Positions 41,914 through 51,223 of a DNA stretch of 64,000 bases are shown one piece after another. The notes beneath the pieces are model-generated. The model did no database searches. It was not told where the DNA came from and was given only the letters and a program-made list of their open reading frames with translations. Position numbers and translations under genes: made by a program. The stretch comes from Paenibacillus roseus (GTDB taxonomy: Bacteria; Bacillota; Bacilli; Paenibacillales; Paenibacillaceae). The DNA lies in contig NZ_JAELUP010000027.1 in the NCBI RefSeq assembly GCF_016424485.1, forward strand, positions 1 through 64,000, in the 5' to 3' direction. The stretch's first letter is position 1, and each line of letters starts with the position of its first letter.

Positions 41914-43347
41914 ATGCCTTATACTTCTACGGAACGCCGCCAAAGAATTGTTGTTTATATGCTGTTGATTGCCGTACTAGCCGGAGCCGCGGGATTCGGA
42001 GCCGGACAATGGTGGATGAAGTATCGCCACCCGGTGCTTGGTCAGGCTGCCTTTGATAATCTGGACCGCTCATATAAGGAGATCGTGAACAATTACATGG
42101 GAGACGTCGATCCTGAGAGTCTGATTCATGGGGCTGTCACCGGCATGGTCTCTTCGCTGAACGATCCGTATTCAGTCTATTACACCAAGGAGCAGGGGAA
42201 AAGCTTTCTGGAGCGCTACGAGGACCACTTTGTCGGCATTGGTGTCGTCCTTCGGGTGGATAAAGGCCAGTTCATTATTAATTCGACGATAGAAGGAGCG
42301 CCAGCTGCAGGGGCTGGGATATTAGCCGATGATCGTATTGTAGCGATTGACGGCAAGCCGGTGGATGGGAAGACGCTGTCGGATATTATCTCTCTTACAA
42401 GAGGTGAGGAAGGCACCAAGGTGGTGCTGACGCTTGCGAGAGCTTCTTCCCCGGAGCCCATAGAAATTACGGTTACCAGGGGAGAAGTGCCGGTGACAAC
42501 CGTATCCTCCAAGATGCTGGACAACGGTGTCGGGAACATTACAATCGCCCGCTTTGCCGAGAGTACGGCCAAGGAATTCCAGCAAGCGGCAGACCGTCTG
42601 CAAGAACAGGGGATGAAAGGGCTAATCATTGATCTGCGCGCCAATCCTGGCGGCTTGCTGCAGCCGGCGATGGAGATCGCCAGCTTGCTGATTCCGAAGG
42701 ATAAGGTGATCGTTCAGGTCGTATATAAAAATGAACAGCGTGAATATACGCATCGTTCCAAGCAGAAGCAGGAATGGAAGCTGCCGCTTGTCGTGCTGAT
42801 CGATGAAAACAGCGCCAGCTCTTCGGAGGTGCTTGCTGCGGCGCTCGGGGCAAACGGGGCAGTGCTTGTGGGCAACAAATCGTTCGGCAAAGGGATTGTT
42901 CAGACCTTCCAGCAATTTGCCGATGAATCGGTCCTGAAGCTGACAGAGGCTCAGTGGAGAACCCCGGATGGAAGCTGGATTCATAAGGAAGGGGTCAAGC
43001 CCGATATTACGGTCGATATGCCGGAATATGCGAAGCTGCCGCTCCTTCATGGAGAAACGACGTTCAAGCAAGGGGATTACGGCAAGGAAGTAAGAACGAT
43101 TCAGCATATGCTGTTCGCGCTCGGTTCCGGGCCGATTACCCAGGAGGGGGTCTATAACGCCGATACGACGGAAGCGGTGAAGAAGTTCCAGCGCCAGGAG
43201 CAGCTTGAGGCAGACGGCATAATGAGCGAGGGGACCGCATACCGGCTGCAGCAACGACTAGCGGAAAAAATTGAACAGGAAGATCCGCAAAGCAAAAAGG
43301 CCATTGAAGAGCTGCGCAATTTGATCAAAGGGAAGGCGCAGCGATGA
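41914..43347 (+). CDS. C-terminal processing protease (CtpA type, S41A)
   Basis: 477 residues. One N-terminal helix (about 13-32) anchors it. A PDZ domain (about 90-175), the S41 catalytic core with LIIDLRANPGGLL, nucleophile serine in NSASSSE (near 301) and Lys in GNKSFGKG (near 326), and a C-terminal peptidoglycan-binding domain (about 385-450) follow. It acts outside the membrane at the wall, on unknown substrates. The ATG at 41914 has GGAGAG 6 nt upstream. Its stop overlaps the next gene (ATGA). Confidence 0.9.
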   Translation: MPYTSTERRQRIVVYMLLIAVLAGAAGFGAGQWWMKYRHPVLGQAAFDNLDRSYKEIVNNYMGDVDPESLIHGAVTGMVSSLNDPYSVYYTKEQGKSFLERYEDHFVGIGVVLRVDKGQFIINSTIEGAPAAGAGILADDRIVAIDGKPVDGKTLSDIISLTRGEEGTKVVLTLARASSPEPIEITVTRGEVPVTTVSSKMLDNGVGNITIARFAESTAKEFQQAADRLQEQGMKGLIIDLRANPGGLLQPAMEIASLLIPKDKVIVQVVYKNEQREYTHRSKQKQEWKLPLVVLIDENSASSSEVLAAALGANGAVLVGNKSFGKGIVQTFQQFADESVLKLTEAQWRTPDGSWIHKEGVKPDITVDMPEYAKLPLLHGETTFKQGDYGKEVRTIQHMLFALGSGPITQEGVYNADTTEAVKKFQRQEQLEADGIMSEGTAYRLQQRLAEKIEQEDPQSKKAIEELRNLIKGKAQR

Positions 43348-44327
43348 GAATCGGATTTCGTACAGTCAAGACGGCGACAGGCGTCTGCCTGTCCATTCTT
43401 ATTGCCCAATGGCTTGAGCTTCCTTACTACAGCTCCGCAGGCATTCTGACGCTTCTTTGTATCCAGCGCACGCGCAAGCAATCGATTGCCGCAGTGATGG
43501 ATCGCTTCTTCGCCTGCATTGTCGGCATGTTTTTGTCCAGCGCAATGTTTTGGCTGCTTGGCTACAAAGTTTGGGTCATTCTGATCCTGTATTTGATCTT
43601 TATCCCGATTTTGGTTCGCCTGAAAATTCAAAACGGCATATCCAGCAGCTCGGTCATTATTATGCACGGCTACATGAGCGGATACGTCAGCTTGGCCTTC
43701 TTTGCCCATGAGTTGGCGATTATTATGGTCGGTCTCGGAGTCGCGCTGCTGGTCAACCTGTACATGCCCGGCCTTGATCGGAAGATTGACCAGTTCAAGA
43801 CCGAGGTGAGCGTCAGGATGGCATCCATCTTCAGAGAGCTTGGCAGCTATCTGCGTGAAGGCAATGGCTCTTGGGATGGCAAGGAACTGCTGCAGCTCGC
43901 AGATCTGTTGAAAAAGGCCCGTCACCTTGCTGTGTTGGAAACGGAAAATAACTTGACTGGGAAATTAAATCCATTTTACTATTATGTTGAACTCAAGTTT
44001 CAGCAGTTCCAAATCATCGAACGTATGGTTCCGCTTGTATCGCGGATTGGTCTGAGGCTTGAGCAAGGAGAGCGGATTGGGGAATTTCTTGGACAACTTG
44101 GCGACAACATTGAACAATTGGATGACAGCAGAGAGTATCTGCAGCAGCTCAAGGCAATCCGTGAATATCATAAGGGACTGCCAATGCCGCAAAACCGTAC
44201 AGAGTTCGAGAGCCGCGCAAGTCTGTTCACGCTAGCCAATGAACTCGAGAATTTCCTGCTTAGCAGCGAGAAGCGTACATTTGCATCCATGCAACCCGAC
44301 TTTAGTCCAGGGAAATACCGGACATAA
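43344..44327 (+). CDS. Aromatic acid exporter family protein
   Basis: 327 residues. Four to five helices in the first ~140 residues (ArAE_1 domain, start MRIGFRTVKTATGV) are followed by a helical cytoplasmic domain (DUF939_C type, about 145-310). It resembles B. subtilis YqjA. Transport of aromatic acids is inferred from the family name only. Translationally coupled to the CtpA gene through a 4-bp overlap. Confidence 0.82.
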   Translation: MRIGFRTVKTATGVCLSILIAQWLELPYYSSAGILTLLCIQRTRKQSIAAVMDRFFACIVGMFLSSAMFWLLGYKVWVILILYLIFIPILVRLKIQNGISSSSVIIMHGYMSGYVSLAFFAHELAIIMVGLGVALLVNLYMPGLDRKIDQFKTEVSVRMASIFRELGSYLREGNGSWDGKELLQLADLLKKARHLAVLETENNLTGKLNPFYYYVELKFQQFQIIERMVPLVSRIGLRLEQGERIGEFLGQLGDNIEQLDDSREYLQQLKAIREYHKGLPMPQNRTEFESRASLFTLANELENFLLSSEKRTFASMQPDFSPGKYRT

Positions 44328-44414
44328 GACCGATTTGCCCCAGGTCTTGAAACTTTATGATAGATCTATATGATAGATTCGGAATAAGATTTCAGTTGCA
44401 GGTGGGGTTGAACG

Positions 44415-44957
44415 ATGAAAAAAAAGCACATCTATATTTTGTTGTCCGACACCGGTACATGGTTTACAAGAATGATCAAGCTATATACGAAAGCCGAGCA
44501 TAATCATGCTTCCATCGCCTTTGACGATGAGTTCAAGGAGGTATACAGCTTCGGCAGAAAGAGACCTGGCAACCCTTTTGTGGGCGGATTCGTTAAGGAA
44601 GATTTGCAAAGTGAATTTTTCAGCAAAGCGTCATGCGCCGTATTCAGCTGCAAGGTCAGTGAACGCAAGTATAATCAGCTCCGCGCGTATGTGCGCAAGT
44701 TTGAGCAGGAGCCTCATCGGTACAAGTATAATCTTCTTGGCGTGCTAGGCATTATGATGAAGATCAGGGTCAAGCGAGAAAACGCATTTTTCTGCTCACA
44801 GTTTGTCGCGACCGTGTTCGAGCAAAACGGTCACAGTCTTGTGCCAAAATGCGCGTCACTGACGACTCCGGCAGATCTGGAACGCTCCAATGCGCTTCAA
44901 CTGATGTACCGCGGCGAAATACAGCATATTATGCAAAGCAGTTGCCAGGTGCTTTGA
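44415..44957 (+). CDS. Permuted-papain-like (YiiX/NlpC-P60-like) protein
   Basis: 180 residues. A histidine-containing segment near residue 32 (EHNHASIAFD) precedes a cysteine segment near residue 125 (FFCSQFVATVFEQNG). Histidine before cysteine is the circularly permuted order of the YiiX/YaeF amidase group. No signal peptide is seen. Substrate is unknown. Its 3' end overlaps the convergent next gene by 29 bp. Confidence 0.6.
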   Translation: MKKKHIYILLSDTGTWFTRMIKLYTKAEHNHASIAFDDEFKEVYSFGRKRPGNPFVGGFVKEDLQSEFFSKASCAVFSCKVSERKYNQLRAYVRKFEQEPHRYKYNLLGVLGIMMKIRVKRENAFFCSQFVATVFEQNGHSLVPKCASLTTPADLERSNALQLMYRGEIQHIMQSSCQVL

Positions 44958-45711
44958 CTGCAATATAAATGTCCACCTGTGAACGGGACGGATCGGCACA
45001 GCGTTCATCATAGCGCTCGAAGTCGCCTGTATATGTTCTTTCCAATTCGTGCTCCGCTGCATACTGCCAAATTCGTTGCCATGTCTCAATGACGACATCA
45101 GGCAGCAGGCCTGTACGCGATTGGAAAATGGCATAATGAGAAGCTGGAAGCTTCAGCGTGGCCAAGTCCCCTGCAATTGCTTGATCTTGTTCTTGCTCCG
45201 TACCAATCAGTATGGTATACACGCCATTAACGTCTGTCTCATAGTCGGCGTAGCAGCCATAAACAACAGGCACTGAAGCTGATGCGCCAATACTGTCGAA
45301 GAATCCGCCTTCCCGGAATTTCGTCCAGAGTTCGGGAATTTTGGCACTGGCTCCTGTTTCTTCAGCGTTGCTGGTTCTGGCCGCAATTCCTGCCAGTATG
45401 ATCGGTCCAAGCTCTGCCATACGATCCGGGCCTGCTGGCCCAGCCGCAGATTCCCTTTTGTCTTTCCAACGCTTCAATGACGGTAGTGACTGATAGAGCA
45501 GGGTCCGAGCCTGTTCTTCTGGCATTCCTTGCTCTATGAGATACGGGGTGCATACCTCAATCATCCCTTCAAGTGTTTGCTTCGGCTGGATAAAATGCCC
45601 GTCCTCATAACAGTATTGACAGTACAGTTCTGACCTTGAACCGTCCTTTTCCACCCCTCTAACTTCATTCGACAGCGGCATACCGCAGCTTTGGCATTGA
45701 GCCATGTTCAT
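44929..45711 (-). CDS. Zinc-ribbon and GyrI-like effector-binding protein
   Basis: 260 residues. The N-terminal zinc ribbon (CQSCGMPL, then CQYCYEDG, residues ~5-35) belongs to the putative zinc-ribbon family common in Firmicutes. The C-terminal ~150 residues are GyrI-like/AraC effector-binding (segments SIGASASVPVVYGCYADYE and YAIFQSRTGLLPD). AGGAGAGG lies upstream of the ATG at 45711. Such proteins often lie next to a WYL-type regulator (compare YobU/YobV); here that regulator is broken, at 45836-46584. Confidence 0.78.
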   Translation of the reverse strand: MNMAQCQSCGMPLSNEVRGVEKDGSRSELYCQYCYEDGHFIQPKQTLEGMIEVCTPYLIEQGMPEEQARTLLYQSLPSLKRWKDKRESAAGPAGPDRMAELGPIILAGIAARTSNAEETGASAKIPELWTKFREGGFFDSIGASASVPVVYGCYADYETDVNGVYTILIGTEQEQDQAIAGDLATLKLPASHYAIFQSRTGLLPDVVIETWQRIWQYAAEHELERTYTGDFERYDERCADPSRSQVDIYIAVKAPGNCFA

Positions 45712-45835
45712 TTTGATCCTCTCCTGACCTAATGAGTATTTTTGACTTCGTTTCTTTTGTCCAACTTCTATAATTGAAGTATAAACAGAAGAACCTGACA
45801 ACATTGTGTCAAGTTCTTGCGCAAAATATAAATAA

Positions 45836-46584
45836 TTATATATTTGTCTTGGCATACCGCGCCGCGATTGCCTGTGCTTTGTCCTGAATGATTCGACGGA
45901 TATGGGGAGGGGAGAGCCAACTGTTCCCATTTTCCTCTTTATCGAGCTGATCCACCCCGAACCATTCCTCAGCGATCTGTCTGGCAGGCGGAAAGATGCG
46001 AAGCTGTACATGAGCGAGATTCTCTTCGCGGTACCAGTCAGCATCCCATGGCAGAGGTTCCTCGGGCAGCGGACGGCGCAGGTAGACCCTATCTGTCGTT
46101 GTAAGCTCCTTGATTCGATTCAGCTTGAACATTCGGAAGCCTGAGCGCATGGGACAATATGCATACAAATACCACTGCTGCCCCTTCATAATTAGCGTAT
46201 AAGGCTCGACAGTGCGGACGCTTGCTTCGCCCTTGACGTTGACATAGGTGAAGCTGATCAGATGCAACTGTTCGATAGCCTGCTTGATCAGCTTCAATTT
46301 GTCATCGATCGGATTTCGATTTCCCCACGGAGAGAGGTCAATGAGCAGTTGGCTTGTTTTAATCTGGAATACTTCGGATATCGATTGGGGAATGATGCTG
46401 CCAGGCCAATCCCGCCGCCCGAGCCCTGGTAGGTGACCACGGGAATACCCGCTTTATTCAGAGCATCGATATCCCTGTAGATTGTACGTACCGATACCTC
46501 GAAACGTTCGGCAAGCTCCTTGGCCTGTACGATTCTACGGTTGATCAGTATTACGATAATGGAGAGCAGGCGTTCGAGCTTCAT
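45836..46584 (-). pseudogene. Broken YafY/WYL-type transcriptional regulator
   Basis: Two frames together give a shortened regulator. The first (from ATG 46584) encodes a clear HTH_11 domain (residues ~10-60, RTIYRDIDALNKAGIPV) up to GSGGGIGL. The second resumes at PGSIIPQSISEVFQIK and contains the family's LLIDLSPWG segment and a full WYL domain to 45836. Intact relatives have about 50 more residues between these points, so a frame-shifting deletion of roughly 150 bp near 46400-46410 fits. The first frame ends at 46294 with unrelated residues. Without a rescue mechanism this gene is dead. Confidence 0.85.
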
Positions 46585-46744
46585 AGTTATTCATGCTCCC
46601 TTCAACGTCAAGTAAAAATCATGCTTACATTATAACGGAATCTCTATTAATAAATATGTTATTTTTAGTTAAGGAAATTTTTAGATTTTTTACTTTTTTA
46701 TTAATAATATAACATTAAACTACATATTGTAACTGGTTCATAGA

Positions 46745-46967
46745 GTGGAAGAGATACTGTTGATCGAGGTCAAAGGAGTAAGTCATCAATTCAAAATTGG
46801 CAAGAAGGGCAGCGAGAAAGTAGTTCCGGTCTTGCATCCATATTGATCTGCATATTAAAAAGCAGGAAATTGTCGCGGTTGTGGGACGAAGCGGCTCAGG
46901 GAAAACTACGCTGCTCAACCTGATATCAGGTTATATCCGGCCCACAGAACTGCGGCGTGATGTGTAG
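46745..46967 (+). pseudogene. Truncated, frameshifted ABC transporter ATPase fragment
   Basis: Frame one reads IEVKGVSHQFKIG and reaches PVLH before a stop. After one extra base (near 46836) the other frame continues as [19 protein letters not shown] and [14 protein letters not shown], i.e. beta strands and Walker A of an ABC ATPase, then ends at TAG 46965-46967. Signature and Walker B are absent. The flanking DNA to the left is very AT-rich (46640-46740). A remnant of a lost transporter. Confidence 0.8.
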
Positions 46968-47001
46968 GTCTGACGAGCATGGAGCGGCGAACGGGAGGCC
47001 G

Positions 47002-48147
47002 CTAAGGTTTCCCGTTTTGGCTGGAAGAAGCTGCTGTCGGGGAACTAGTGCCCCCTTTTTTTCGCCTGAACAGCGCAACAACGAAGATGATCAGCAGAGG
47101 CATTACATAAGCAGTATGATCAATCAGCGTCCACATTGTATAACCGTCCACGAAAAATGTGATTTCATCCGGATACATGGATACGGATAGCAGCAGGCCA
47201 ATGAGTGCGACCGGGTAGGTCAGGAGGCGGCTGTCTTTGATGTTGAACCAGTCGGACAGCAGCGTTGTAATCATGAACAGTACAATGGCGGCTTTCATAT
47301 AGACCCCGATAATAAGGGAGAATCCAATGACAGACTCTACCCGTTCCAGAATATCCTGAATCGAGATGAGCCGTGCCAGTTGAAACAGGGAGTAATTCAG
47401 ATGGCCTGACATCGGTCCCAGTACCATAATTGTACACAGAATGCTAAATACGAGGGTCAGGCAGTTGATGAACAGCGCCAGGTGCAGATATTTAGTCAGA
47501 CGACCGGACTCTTTTCGCCGGGTAAAAGGGAGGAGCAAGGAAAACAGGGCAATCTCTGCGTAGGGAAAACCATAGGAAATATAGGCCCCGTACAAGATCG
47601 GCTTGAAGCCGTCCGGTATGACCGGAAGCAGATACTCGCCATGGAACAGCGGAGAAGCGAGCAGCAGTACAGCCATGACAAAAATGTACATGAATATGAG
47701 CAGCAGCAGGAACATTCTGGCCATCACCTCGATGCCTGCGCGGGCGGTCAAAGCAACGGTCAAGAAGAACAATCCTTGAATGATCGAATTTGGCGTATCT
47801 TTCATCATGGTGCTTTTAAAAAATCCGCCAATTTCAATCACAATTGCAGCAAGCTGCCAGAATATCACAAAGGTCAGCGGGATGAGCAGCAGCGATGTGA
47901 CCCAGGGGCCGGCAGTTTTTCTCATGAATCCAACCCAGGACAACTCTGGCGCCCGCTTGTACAGGTAGATTAGGATCGCAAGAATCATAACGCCGAGCAG
48001 ATAGGAAATGAGAATGGAAATCCAGGCGCCGTTTTTGGCGGCGTTGGTAATTTGCCCCGGAATGAAAATAACCGAGGAGCCTGTAGTGAAGGTCAGAAGC
48101 AAGGAAGCCATCTGGAAGGAACTTACACTCTCTTGTTTGGATTTCAT
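47002..48147 (-). CDS. gerB: Germinant receptor B subunit (second operon)
   Basis: 381 residues with about ten predicted helices, APC-superfamily permease of the GerAB/YndE group (segment MASLLLTFTTGSSVIFIPGQ split over helix 1; FIDGYTMWT-like C-terminal region). It would bind the small-molecule germinant in the spore inner membrane. The ATG at 48147 has AAAGGAGAG upstream; an earlier in-frame ATG at 48168 has no ribosome site. Last gene of the A-C-D-B operon, 36 nt after the D gene. Confidence 0.9.
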   Translation of the reverse strand: MKSKQESVSSFQMASLLLTFTTGSSVIFIPGQITNAAKNGAWISILISYLLGVMILAILIYLYKRAPELSWVGFMRKTAGPWVTSLLLIPLTFVIFWQLAAIVIEIGGFFKSTMMKDTPNSIIQGLFFLTVALTARAGIEVMARMFLLLLIFMYIFVMAVLLLASPLFHGEYLLPVIPDGFKPILYGAYISYGFPYAEIALFSLLLPFTRRKESGRLTKYLHLALFINCLTLVFSILCTIMVLGPMSGHLNYSLFQLARLISIQDILERVESVIGFSLIIGVYMKAAIVLFMITTLLSDWFNIKDSRLLTYPVALIGLLLSVSMYPDEITFFVDGYTMWTLIDHTAYVMPLLIIFVVALFRRKKGGTSSPTAASSSQNGKP

Positions 48148-48183
48148 TATGCAAGGCTCTCCTTTCATCGGGGTTTGTTGTTG

Positions 48184-48426
48184 CTACTGAGTTGCATTCA
48201 GACTGGCCAAGATCACCTTCACGGGGCCGGAGAATAGGTACCGGAGCAACTCGTCCAGATTCGGCCACCGTAATTCTGTAACGAACACTATGCCAAGATA
48301 CAGAACAGGCAGCATCAGCATCGCATAAATAATTCGTGCGTGTCGGCCGCTCTTGCTTAAGTCTGATTTGTCGCTAAGGAACATGAGGACAATCGTGACC
48401 AGTAGCATTGTAAATCTTGTAATCAT
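48184..48426 (-). CDS. Small two-helix protein, probable receptor D subunit (second operon)
   Basis: 80 residues with two hydrophobic helices (about 3-17 and 33-50) and a polar tail. It overlaps the gerC stop (ATGA). Small two-helix proteins in ger operons have been described as D subunits that modulate receptor activity in Bacillus. The assignment rests on size, topology and position, with little sequence similarity to its counterpart at 52336-52563. Confidence 0.7.
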   Translation of the reverse strand: MITRFTMLLVTIVLMFLSDKSDLSKSGRHARIIYAMLMLPVLYLGIVFVTELRWPNLDELLRYLFSGPVKVILASLNATQ

Positions 48427-49604
48427 TCATTCTTCTCCTTTTTCCCGAAAGTTTCCCCAATGTTCAAGCCGGTGTTGAGTATATGGACATCAATGGAGAT
48501 GTCAAACTTTGCTGTAGCGAAGCGCTCCTCCCACGTTGGTTTCCACTTTTTCCACAGCCGCGGGTAATGGCGGTAGATCATGTTCCCAATATTAACAACA
48601 TCCAGACGTCTTTTTTGCAGCCGTCCAATCATCGCTTTCATTTCGGATTTGACCTCCTCTTCAACCCGGACGCGCATCTTTTGTTCCTCCTCGGCTGTAA
48701 TCAGCGTCGTGCAGTGCAACTCGCTAACTGATCCTCTCATATTGCTTTTCACCTGAATGGTGAGCTGATCGCCCTGAATTTTAGGTTTAAGCTTGGTTTT
48801 TATCGAAATAATTTCAAAAGACTCGCGAATGTGTCCCTTCCCTCCTTTCGATTCCGGGCAGGACAATTTAATAATCCCCTTGTTATAGCGGTTAAGCAGC
48901 ATCAACAGAGGCTGACTGTCCGCCGGAGATACGATGCTGCCGGTGAGCACCTGATCCTTGAACAAGGCAATGCCGGCCACGGCGATGTCGCCGGTCTTGT
49001 CGGTTTTATAGGCGTAAGGGATCATCGCGGTATTTGTCTGCCCCATCATTTGAATCGCCAGTTCATAGAGCGGGAGCTTTGTTGTTTTGGCGGAGTATTG
49101 AGAGACGGTCTCCTCGATTTTTCGCAGTTGCTGACCGATCGTATATTCGATGTATGGCTTGGTCTTGATATATTCTTTGGCTTTCCCTCTTGTAATCAGC
49201 AGCAGAACGGTCGCCCGCTGCTCGCTGTTGCGGGAGAAGAAATCAAGAATTTCACCAAGCGGCTTGCTCCTGGCCAATTCCTCGCTAATCATAATAATGC
49301 GCATGTGATCCCATTTGGCCCTTCTTCCGAAATGAAGCGGAATATCCTGGACCGCCTCGTAGACAGAGCTGGCTTCAGTCACAATGGGGATGGCCATTTT
49401 GGGCTGCGGGGCCATCCCAGTACTTTCACCGTGGCCTGAAGGATTATAGAACAGCGTAGTCAGCTCAATGCCCTCCTTCCCGGACTTGTCCACGGCAACG
49501 GCTTGCACATAGCCAAACTCGATCAGCTCCGCTTTATCCCAGCAGCCTGCCAGCAGCGCAGTGCACATAAGCAGCAGTGCTACTTGTATAGGCCGTCTCA
49601 TCAT
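48423..49604 (-). CDS. gerC: Germinant receptor C subunit, Ger(x)C lipoprotein (second operon)
   Basis: 393 residues. The signal peptide ends in LLAGC, the lipid-attachment cysteine, followed by WDKAELIEFGYVQAVAVD typical of Ger(x)C. It sits on the outer face of the spore inner membrane in the receptor complex. Its ATG overlaps the gerA stop by 4 bp; the longer open frame upstream overlaps gerA and is not used. Confidence 0.92.
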   Translation of the reverse strand: MMRRPIQVALLLMCTALLAGCWDKAELIEFGYVQAVAVDKSGKEGIELTTLFYNPSGHGESTGMAPQPKMAIPIVTEASSVYEAVQDIPLHFGRRAKWDHMRIIMISEELARSKPLGEILDFFSRNSEQRATVLLLITRGKAKEYIKTKPYIEYTIGQQLRKIEETVSQYSAKTTKLPLYELAIQMMGQTNTAMIPYAYKTDKTGDIAVAGIALFKDQVLTGSIVSPADSQPLLMLLNRYNKGIIKLSCPESKGGKGHIRESFEIISIKTKLKPKIQGDQLTIQVKSNMRGSVSELHCTTLITAEEEQKMRVRVEEEVKSEMKAMIGRLQKRRLDVVNIGNMIYRHYPRLWKKWKPTWEERFATAKFDISIDVHILNTGLNIGETFGKKEKNE

Positions 49605-51175
49605 TTGGCCTGCTTTCTTATGACCCTGTGCATGTGACGGTTGCGCGGACGGCGGAGCAGGAATTTGCGGGGAACCATGACCAGCACATCCCGCAGTTGC
49701 CAAATATCAAGCGGTGTGGTGGGCGCCATATAAGGCTGACCGAGGGAGCGAAGCTTGCACAGATGGAGCAATGCAAGCAAAAAGCCGATCATAATGCCGA
49801 CTCCGCCCAAAGTTGCACCCATGACCATCAGCGGGAAGCGCATAATCCGCAGAGCGATGGCCATGCTGTATTGCGGCAGAGCGAATGAAGCAATACCTGT
49901 AAGAGCAACGACTATGACCATCACAGGAGAGGCGATCTTCGCCTGTATGGCCGCTTGGCCGATAACTAGCGCTCCGACGATGCTTACCGCCGAACCGATC
50001 GGACGCGGAAGCCGAATTCCGGCCTCCCGCAGCAGCTCGAAAAAAATCTCCATAATCAGCGCTTCCATAAAAGCGGGGAACGGTATTCCTTCTCTCGTAT
50101 CCAGTATGGCTAGCAACAGAACCGTCGGTATCAGCTCGGAATGGAAAGTGGATAAGGCGACATAGGTGCTCGGCAGCATCAAAGCAATGAAAAATGCGCC
50201 AATTCGCAACAAGCGGATCAGGGAGGAAAAGATCGTCCGCTGGTAATAGTCTTCGCTGCTCATCAGAAATTCATAGAAGTTGCCCGGACATATCAATACA
50301 GTTGGCGAGCCGTCCACCATTACGATAATTTTACCGTCAAGCAGAGCAGCGGCAGTATTGTCAGGACGCTCCGTATAACGGACCTGGGGGAACGGGGAAT
50401 AGACCGAGTCGCCGATCCAATCCTCGAGATAAGAAACTTCAAGGATTTCTTCCTCCTTGATCGATTTGATCCGGCTCTGAAAATTCGTCAGCACCTCCGG
50501 ATTAACGGCTCCCTCCAGATAGCCGTAGGAAACGGTTCGGTTGCTCTCACGTCCTGCATTAAAGCTGATAAACTTGAGCTTTGGAGATTGCAGAAGATGA
50601 CGCAAGATGCCAATATTCGTGTTTATATCTTCAATCAGAGTGATATGGGGCCCCTGAACAACGGGTTCGTTGATCGGCTCCGAGACCTGGCGTTTTTCAA
50701 CTTCTGCTGCTTTGTAGCTCAGAGCCTGGTTCCACTTGTCGAAAAAGATCACCAGACATCCTTCTGTAATATGCCGGGTCACCTCGTCAAAGTCCTTCAA
50801 TAATTCAGCTGTGCCGCTGGATACCCCGTGATTTTGGAAAAAGCGGATAATTTGCTCCGGAGTGACCGATTCGCCTGTTCCCACTCTATGGTTGACCAAA
50901 TCCTGAAGAGTTTCTTTTACATAATTGGTATGATGCTGCTGAATCATTGTGTCAAAGTAAACTGAAAATGCCTGTTCCGAAAGATCGGGGCCATATCTCC
51001 AGGGAAGAAGGATCAAATCGGAGCAATCGATGAAGATATGTTCAATTTGCTGCCGGTTTTCAACCAGATGACTAGAGAGAGGGGGAAGATCATTTGTCGT
51101 ATCATTAGACAACTGCGGTGATTCGGAAGAATCGGATGTGTCATTGCAACGGCTATTCGTCTCTTCTTTTTCCAT
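49601..51175 (-). CDS. gerA: Germinant receptor A subunit (second operon)
   Basis: 524 residues of the GerA/SpoVAF family. The cytoplasmic N-terminal domain (about 1-270) has the segment DGSPTVLICPGNFYEF at its end; a membrane domain with about five helices (about 285-470, including IPFPAFMEALIMEIFFELLR in two parts) follows, with a basic tail. Start at 51175 (MEKEETNS) with AAAGGGG 7 nt upstream; a TTG 16 codons earlier lacks a ribosome site. It begins 48 nt after the first operon's gerB, so read-through is likely. Confidence 0.93.
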   Translation of the reverse strand: MEKEETNSRCNDTSDSSESPQLSNDTTNDLPPLSSHLVENRQQIEHIFIDCSDLILLPWRYGPDLSEQAFSVYFDTMIQQHHTNYVKETLQDLVNHRVGTGESVTPEQIIRFFQNHGVSSGTAELLKDFDEVTRHITEGCLVIFFDKWNQALSYKAAEVEKRQVSEPINEPVVQGPHITLIEDINTNIGILRHLLQSPKLKFISFNAGRESNRTVSYGYLEGAVNPEVLTNFQSRIKSIKEEEILEVSYLEDWIGDSVYSPFPQVRYTERPDNTAAALLDGKIIVMVDGSPTVLICPGNFYEFLMSSEDYYQRTIFSSLIRLLRIGAFFIALMLPSTYVALSTFHSELIPTVLLLAILDTREGIPFPAFMEALIMEIFFELLREAGIRLPRPIGSAVSIVGALVIGQAAIQAKIASPVMVIVVALTGIASFALPQYSMAIALRIMRFPLMVMGATLGGVGIMIGFLLALLHLCKLRSLGQPYMAPTTPLDIWQLRDVLVMVPRKFLLRRPRNRHMHRVIRKQAK

Positions 51176-51223
51176 TTCCAGACCCCTTTCTACGTTGCTG
51201 GGCAGAGAATTCTCGATCACCAA

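Noticed and set aside
46980..47020. AACGGGA/TCCCGTT repeat as a terminator of the second gerB
   Set aside because: No T-run on either strand, and one arm lies inside the gerB coding end.
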